A stretch of 64,000 bases of DNA from assembly GCA_949825045.1 (NCBI GenBank), contig OX463809.1, positions 8,335,501-8,399,500 of the forward strand. The letters are read 5' to 3'. Source of the stretch: Argyresthia goedartella (lineage: Eukaryota; Arthropoda; Insecta; Lepidoptera; Argyresthiidae). Shown piece by piece: positions 58,759 through 64,000 of the stretch. Position 1 is the first letter of the stretch. The number at the start of each line of letters is the position of its first letter. The notes under the pieces are model-generated. The model saw only the letters and a program-made list of their open reading frames with translations. It was not told the origin of the DNA and made no database searches. The position numbers and the translations under genes were made by a program.

Positions 58759-61551
58759 ATTTAGAATTTTTGTTCAAAACCTACAAAGTATTCATAACAA
58801 AACACACATCATAGAAGATTTATTACAAGACTTCGAGTATGACGTAGTATGCTTATCGGAAAGCTGGATACGGGAAGAAAGAATGCAATTTATGAAGATA
58901 AATAATTACACTTTTGCTGCGTCATTCAACAGAAGTTATCAGAAAGGCGGCGGAGTGGCAATCTTAACACGTGAAGGAGTAGTCTATAAAGAACTGGACG
59001 ATTTCGCTAAGTTAAGTGTAGAAAATGTAACGGAGTGTTGCGCCTTAGAAATACCAGAGCATAACTGTATAATTATAAGTATTCATAGATTAGATCGCCA
59101 TATTGATATATTTTTTAGTATACTAGAAAAAATTGTAGAAAAAGTAAAAAGGTTTGGTACGAATAAGCATGTGATATTTACTGGGGATTTTAATATCCAT
59201 GCTGATTGCAAGAAACAGAAAAAACAATATAATAAATTATGTGACTGTCTCTTAAAATGTAACTTACACCAGAAAATACATGAACCAACGCGAGTAACTA
59301 AAACTACAAAATCGTGTATAGATTTCATGTTTACTAACAGTAAAAATTCTGCTACATCAGTAATTGATAACGGCATTTCTGATCATAAAAGTTTACTATA
59401 TAGTTTTCCAATTAAGGGGAATATACTTAAAACACAAACGCTGTACACAAATAAAAGGATATTTACAAACAAAAATATGCAATTATTTAAATCTCAAATA
59501 TCAAAAATCCGCTGGACTACATTTTATTAAATAACAACAATGATATAAATCAGAATTATAATTTATTTGAAACAAATTTGAAAGCAATTTTAGAAAAAAC
59601 TATTCCTAAAAAAAAAATCAGAATAGGGCCTGGAAAGAAGACAAATTGGTTAACTAAAGGCATAAAAAAATCGTGCAAACATAAGAGACTACTGAAAACT
59701 ATAGTAAACCAAACTAACAACGCTATAATAAAAACATTTTACGATAAATATAAAAAAATGCTTAAAAAATGTGTCAAATTATCAAAAAAGAATAATTACT
59801 CAAAAATAATGAATAAATCATCAAACAGAATGAAATCTATGTGGAATATCGTTAACGAGGTTACAAATAATAATAGAAAATTAAAATTAGATCCAATAAC
59901 CCTAACACAATCAGACAAAGAACCAGAAGAATGCCCCTTAAATATTGCTAATCTATGTAATGATTACTTTGCATCTATCGGTGAGTCATCCAAACGGTAT
60001 GCAGGCCCGAGCCCCGGCTGCCGGCCGGCAGCCAGAGTACGCGCAGAGAGATCTTTTTTCCTTACACCAGTGACGGAACAGGAAGTCCGCAAAATTATAA
60101 AAAGACTCCCAAGCAAATTTAGCTACGGACATGATGAAATACCTAATATTTTGGTCAAATACTGTATTGACGATTTGGTATACCCTTTAACTTTGCTTAT
60201 TAATCAATCATTTGACGAGGAATGCTTCCCGGAAGTACTAAAAATTGCTAAAATTAAACCTATTTATAAAAAGAGCGGGAAAAGAGACGACGTGAGTAAT
60301 TATAGGCCGATTGCCTTGCTGCCTGTATTTTCAAAAATAATTGAAAAAGCAATGACTAAAAGAATTTGTAACTTTTTAGAAAAATATAATTTACTAAATG
60401 CAAGCCAGTTTGGCTTCCGTAAGGAACGTTCCACTACACAAGCCGTAATAAAATACACACAAGAGGCGTTAAAATACATCGGAGATAAATCTTACGCTGT
60501 TAGTATACTGTTAGATATGACAAAAGCATATGACAAAATTTCCCATTCTATACTGTTATCTAAGTTATATGACATAGGTATTCGGGGGAAACCACTAGGA
60601 TGGTTCAAATCTTACTTGAATAATAGACAACAATATGTAGAAATTGAATATCACAATAAAGAGACTATGGAGATCGAACTGGTTAAATCATCTTTAAAAT
60701 GTACGAATTGGTCTATCCCGCAGGGAAGCGTAGTAGGATGTATCCTCTTTATCATTTACATAAATGACCTCCCATCTATAATTAATTCCCCGTGCGTATT
60801 ATTCGCGGATGACGTTTCTTTGTTATTTAAATGTCATGACGATAGCGAAAGCCGAAAAAATATAATAAAAACATTTAGAATAGTAGAACAATGGCTAAAG
60901 GACCACAACCTGGAAATAAACCTTAAAAAAACAAAATTGATGCAATTTAGACCCCGACAAAAGGCACGATTGAATTTAAAACCGGTTACAGAGGATCTAG
61001 GTATTGACGAAACTAATGAATACAAACTTTTAGGGATTACTATTGATACGCATTTAACGTGGGAAAATCACATTCAGCAAGTGAAAACTAAACTTTCACA
61101 ACTTACTTACGCACTAGCTACTCTCAAAACTGTAACGCATCTAGAAGCGGCCCTGTCCGCGTATTATGCCTACGCCTATGCGTGGTTGCGATATGGCATT
61201 CTGCTGTGGGGCGATAGTACCAGTGCGCATGACGTCTTCGTGCTACAGAAAAAATGCATACGTATTCTCTTCAATATAAAACCAAGAGATAGTTGCAGAC
61301 CATACTTCCTAAAAGAAAAAATTCTACCGTTGCCGGCTATATTCATACTTGAGGCATCAGTCTTTGTTAGGAAAAATCTGTGCCAATATGATCTCTGTAC
61401 TAGCGCAAGGCGAAATCACCTAATAGAACTGCCAAAATCAAATATGCAAATAGTTAAAAACGGACCTAATTACAAAGCTGCCAAAACTTATAACAAAATA
61501 CCCATTCTATCAAAGCTGAATCTAGTTTCAAACCTTTTTACAACCAATTAA
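58667..61551 (+). pseudogene. LINE ORF2: APE endonuclease and RT, one frameshift
   Basis: First part 58667..59530: 'FVQNLQSIHNK', 'CLSESWIREE', 'VIFTGDFNIHADC', 'GISDHKSLLYSF', a complete APE endonuclease signature. Near 59520 the frame shifts by one base; sense reading resumes 'LLNNNNDINQNYNLFETN' and continues to 61551. RT: 'YGHDEIPNILVKYC', 'VSNYRPIALLPVFSKII', 'SILLDMTKAYDKISH', 'IPQGSVVGCILFIIYIN', catalytic FADDVSL. Apart from the single shift near 59520 the protein appears complete (about 960 aa). Confidence 0.88.
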
Positions 61552-61940
61552 AAACGTTTCTTGTATCCAAATGTTATTATTCCGTCAATGAATTCCTTAA
61601 TGATAAATTTGATAAATAATGTAACATAATATTTTCTTGACATTTTACAATTGTACTTTTCCCAAACCATTTAATTTTGATCTATCGTAATTTTGTATGA
61701 CTATGTGAAAATTGTATTGAATGTACCCATACCTATATTGTAAATGTTATTATAAATTAATCTCAAAGTCGACATTTAAATTGCATGCACTACTTTATTA
61801 CAATTAACGTTTTTAACAATGTGAAACCTGCACTGCTGTTTGCGATGCCCTAACAGGGTACATGTACTCACCTACTGCTGTATTTTAAGACCACTATTGT
61901 TTTGTACATGTTTGCAAATTAATAAATGAAATGAAATGAA

Positions 61941-62492
61941 ATATGATTCATCAGTATAAGCAATATTTTTTATGTCGGATAGTCGGATTTCTCTTAAATA
62001 TTTAAACGGACGTCATGTTTTTCCATCAAAATGCTCCTATTATTGTCGGTTTTTCTAAATCTGAATCCCATGTCTCGGATTATATTTCGCAGAGATGAAA
62101 TTGAGCCTTTGAATCCCATTTCCTCTTTTAGTGTTTTATGTAGTGATCGCAACATAGGAAGCTCTTTAAATCTTTTATAAAAGTTATGTATCATTCGTCG
62201 TATCACGCAATAATCAAAAACATCCAACGATATTTTTGCCGGGCACTTCTTTGGATTGTTGATCTTTAGGTGACTGCTCTGAGAGCTTGTCGTTTTCCTT
62301 CAAAATTTTTAACACGCTGCTTTTAGAAACTCCGGTTGCTTCACAAACTCTGTCCATTTTTTTTTCATAGTATTTACTTTCTTATTTTTTAAATAAATTA
62401 GCTTCTTTTCTAAAATAGTTATATACATTATTTACAATTTCACGAAATAGAGCAACATTTTTTTTACCACGCTTTAAATTTGTTGAAGCCAT
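61941..62492 (-). pseudogene. Tc1/mariner-type transposase, N-terminal half
   Basis: ATG at 62492 opens 'MASTNLKRGKKNVALFREIV'. After an in-frame stop there follows an HTH stretch, 'MDRVCEATGVSKSSVLKILK'. After a shift near 62225: 'FDYCVIRRMIHNFYKRFKEL', 'LKEEMGFKGSISSLRNIIRD' and 'KTDNNRSILMEKHDVR'. A further one-base shift gives 'YLREIRLSDIKNIAYTDES', which contains the first catalytic Asp. The reading stops at the LINE tail and continues at 57175. Both halves carry independent damage. Confidence 0.8.
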
Positions 62493-62620
62493 GATACATA
62501 ACTATTGTAAGTTAATTTTGATAAATTTTTATAGAATCGTATATTTTCACGAATGAAATTAGCGTTCATAAACATTTATTGACACTAAGAAGGCAGACTG
62601 TCAAAATAGTCAATTACTTT

Positions 62621-63629
62621 CACAGACCAGATATCGAGATAGACGAAGCAAACACGGTCGAATGTATGAGAACCAACCGTGTAACTTTTTCACTACCTAC
62701 TAAAACGTCAAGAGCGCCTTTTAGTGTTGGGTTGGCATGTTAATCGTGAAACAGAGTCAAAGGCGCGCCGCCAAATCGATTCAAAATGAGCGCTGCTGCG
62801 GGAATCCCCTACCTACCACGACCACGTACCTACCGCGTTGCCTTTTTGTCAGTAAGCCGGCAGTGTTTCGAGCGGGAGATCGTATCGTAGCATCGCACCC
62901 GGATATCACATCATAGAGTGTTAAAGTATGTATTTGTCTGTAGTACCTATTTACCTTTTATTATGCATCTGTAAATCCGTCCAGCCCCCTTATTCAGTAA
63001 CTCGAATCGATCTTAAACTGTGGAATAGTATCAGATTTCCCATATACTAAAATATAGATTGCAATGAAAATGCAACTCAGAATTATCATTCTTCCGTCAA
63101 CAAAATCGAATCTTCCAGCGATTTTGCAAAAATCGTCGCATTGTACAACGATTACATCGACAGAAAAATGAGCAAATCGACTGTACCATGCAACTGTAAG
63201 GTTAACGAAAGTATAGTTTGCATCACTGTTCATTGAGGGCTACGAAAAAGATATCCATGAATTGTGTAAAGTGGAAGCAGCAGTGGATGAAGTCCATGGG
63301 AAATATACGCTATGGTTCAACCTATCTCAGTAAAAACGGGAGACGCTATCGAAAGACGAAATCAAAAATAATTGATTATTAAATAAATTAGGCTAATTTC
63401 AGAAATAAAATTACTTACGTATGAAAGGTAACGCCTTCGTTTTCTTTGGAAACAACATTGCTTGAGCTTTGCAATTCACAACGGCGCAGTAAGGCATTTT
63501 TATGTTTATTAGTACACGGCTTACATTCGAACAGCCCGAGAGCGACTGAGCTGGGATGAGCGAAGTACGCCTATTAAAAAGACGCGAAGTAGGTAGACTT
63601 TCGCTGTCTATCTTGATATCTGGTCTGTG
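62621..63629. mobile_element. TIR element with perfect 8-bp target duplication
   Basis: Ends CACAGACCAGATATCGAGAT at 62621 and its inverse at 63629, 24 bp with one mismatch. Flanked by attacttt at 62613..62620 and 63630..63637. Length 1009 bp. No transposase frame was found; the 79-codon minus-strand frame at 62994..63233 shows no domain. An 8-bp duplication fits the hAT or P superfamilies, but the terminus CACAG is not the usual hAT CAGNG. Confidence 0.8.
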
Positions 63630-63637
63630 ATTACTTT

Positions 63638-64000
63638 TCTAATTTCAATATAAAGGTTGTGTTAGTTTTGAGCTACAAAGGAGGTTCTGTTGCTCATATC
63701 GTTCTTGTATTATATTCAATAAGACAATGAGTAATATAATTAAAGGTCATGTCTGTAAATTGATAACTCTATGTGAGAGATGAGGGATTCACGACAATTT
63801 CCGAGGTTAACCGAATCGTTAACTGATTTTAATCGTATAGTACCTATCATTATAAACAAGTTTCCCCAAGAAACATATGGTCGCAAATGTATTTTCATAA
63901 GCTATTAATGTTGTTATTTTTTTTTCAAATTGTTGTAGCCAATTTAAAACATATAAATTATATTCGTAATGCCTTAAAATATATCTGTTATTTATGTAGG
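63638..64000. other. Unassigned, with foldback-family fragment
   Basis: 63855..63890 ('ccccaagaaacatatggtcg') matches an arm of the 2245..2512 family. The rest is AT-rich and unrecognised, and the element may continue past the window. Confidence 0.4.

Larger units (their letters stand above)
57176..61940 (+). mobile_element. Almost full-length LINE inserted in a transposase gene
   Basis: 5' UTR 57176..57543 starting 'acaggatcagtggggggga', ORF1 57544..58758, overlapping ORF2 58667..61551, 3' UTR, and a (ATGAA)n tail ending at 61940. The transposase reading frame resumes on either side, with only a few bases (atat) shared. Overlapping ORFs and a GC-rich 5' end indicate a complete element, the most complete in the window. 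Confidence 0.85.

Overview
The window looks like nuclear DNA of an insect, most likely a moth or butterfly (Lepidoptera). The evidence is AT-rich sequence, spliced GT-AG genes, tRNA-headed SINEs, and several dispersed repeats that I recognise from memory as common in lepidopteran genomes: one with ends near AGGGTTCCGTA and CGCACTTGGCCG, and one starting ACTAGCTGATGCCCGC. No species can be named from this. There is no sign of bacterial operons, plasmids or CRISPR arrays.

Only one clearly functional host gene is visible: a seven-coding-exon WDR5/will-die-slowly orthologue on the minus strand (50126..53564, 346 aa). Every exon junction keeps frame and all introns are GT-AG. Almost everything else is mobile DNA in many stages of decay.

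Layout. 1-3.3 kb: SINE, terminal-inverted-repeat (TIR) and foldback fragments and a perfect 32-bp hairpin. 3.3-7.4 kb: minus-strand LINE with ORF1 remnant and nearly complete ORF2. 7.5-14 kb: SINE, inverted-repeat clusters, a PIF/Harbinger transposase scrap, a 9-bp-TSD TIR element and an AGGGTTCCGTA-type repeat. 14.3-19.1 kb: a convergent pair of broken spliced genes, one DUF4806-like and one related to En/Spm-type transposases, with a LINE fragment in an intron of the first. 19.6-22.7 kb: deleted DDE element with 33-bp TIRs, AGGGTTCCGTA-type repeat, hAT-like element with 8-bp TSD. 22.3-29.8 kb: a plus-strand LINE split by a minus-strand LINE that keeps a complete 994-aa ORF2; inverted copies of one repeat flank the whole. 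31.4 kb: piggyBac-like fragment. 34.3-38.4 kb: three copies of the 9-bp-TSD element, one split by a LINE. 38.7-44.3 kb: RTE-type endonuclease scrap and two Ty3/gypsy remnants. 44.6-46.4 kb: pogo/DDE_1-type transposase with a C-terminal PHD-like finger. 46.8-48 kb: RTE reverse transcriptase remnant. 49.6 and 53.8-55.5 kb: nested LINE copies either side of WDR5. 56.3-62.5 kb: a Tc1/mariner-type transposase gene cut in two by an almost full-length LINE with a PHD-finger ORF1. 62.6-63.6 kb: a TIR element with a perfect 8-bp TSD.

The most informative signals are structural. Five nested insertions give a relative-age order. One TIR family is recognisable by its 9-bp target duplications (two exact, one with a single mismatch, one weak). 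A DUF4806-like gene stands tail to tail with an En/Spm-like transposase. Several frameshifts sit in homopolymer runs. Family names come from motif recognition by eye. No database search was possible, and exact element ends are approximate unless a target duplication is given.
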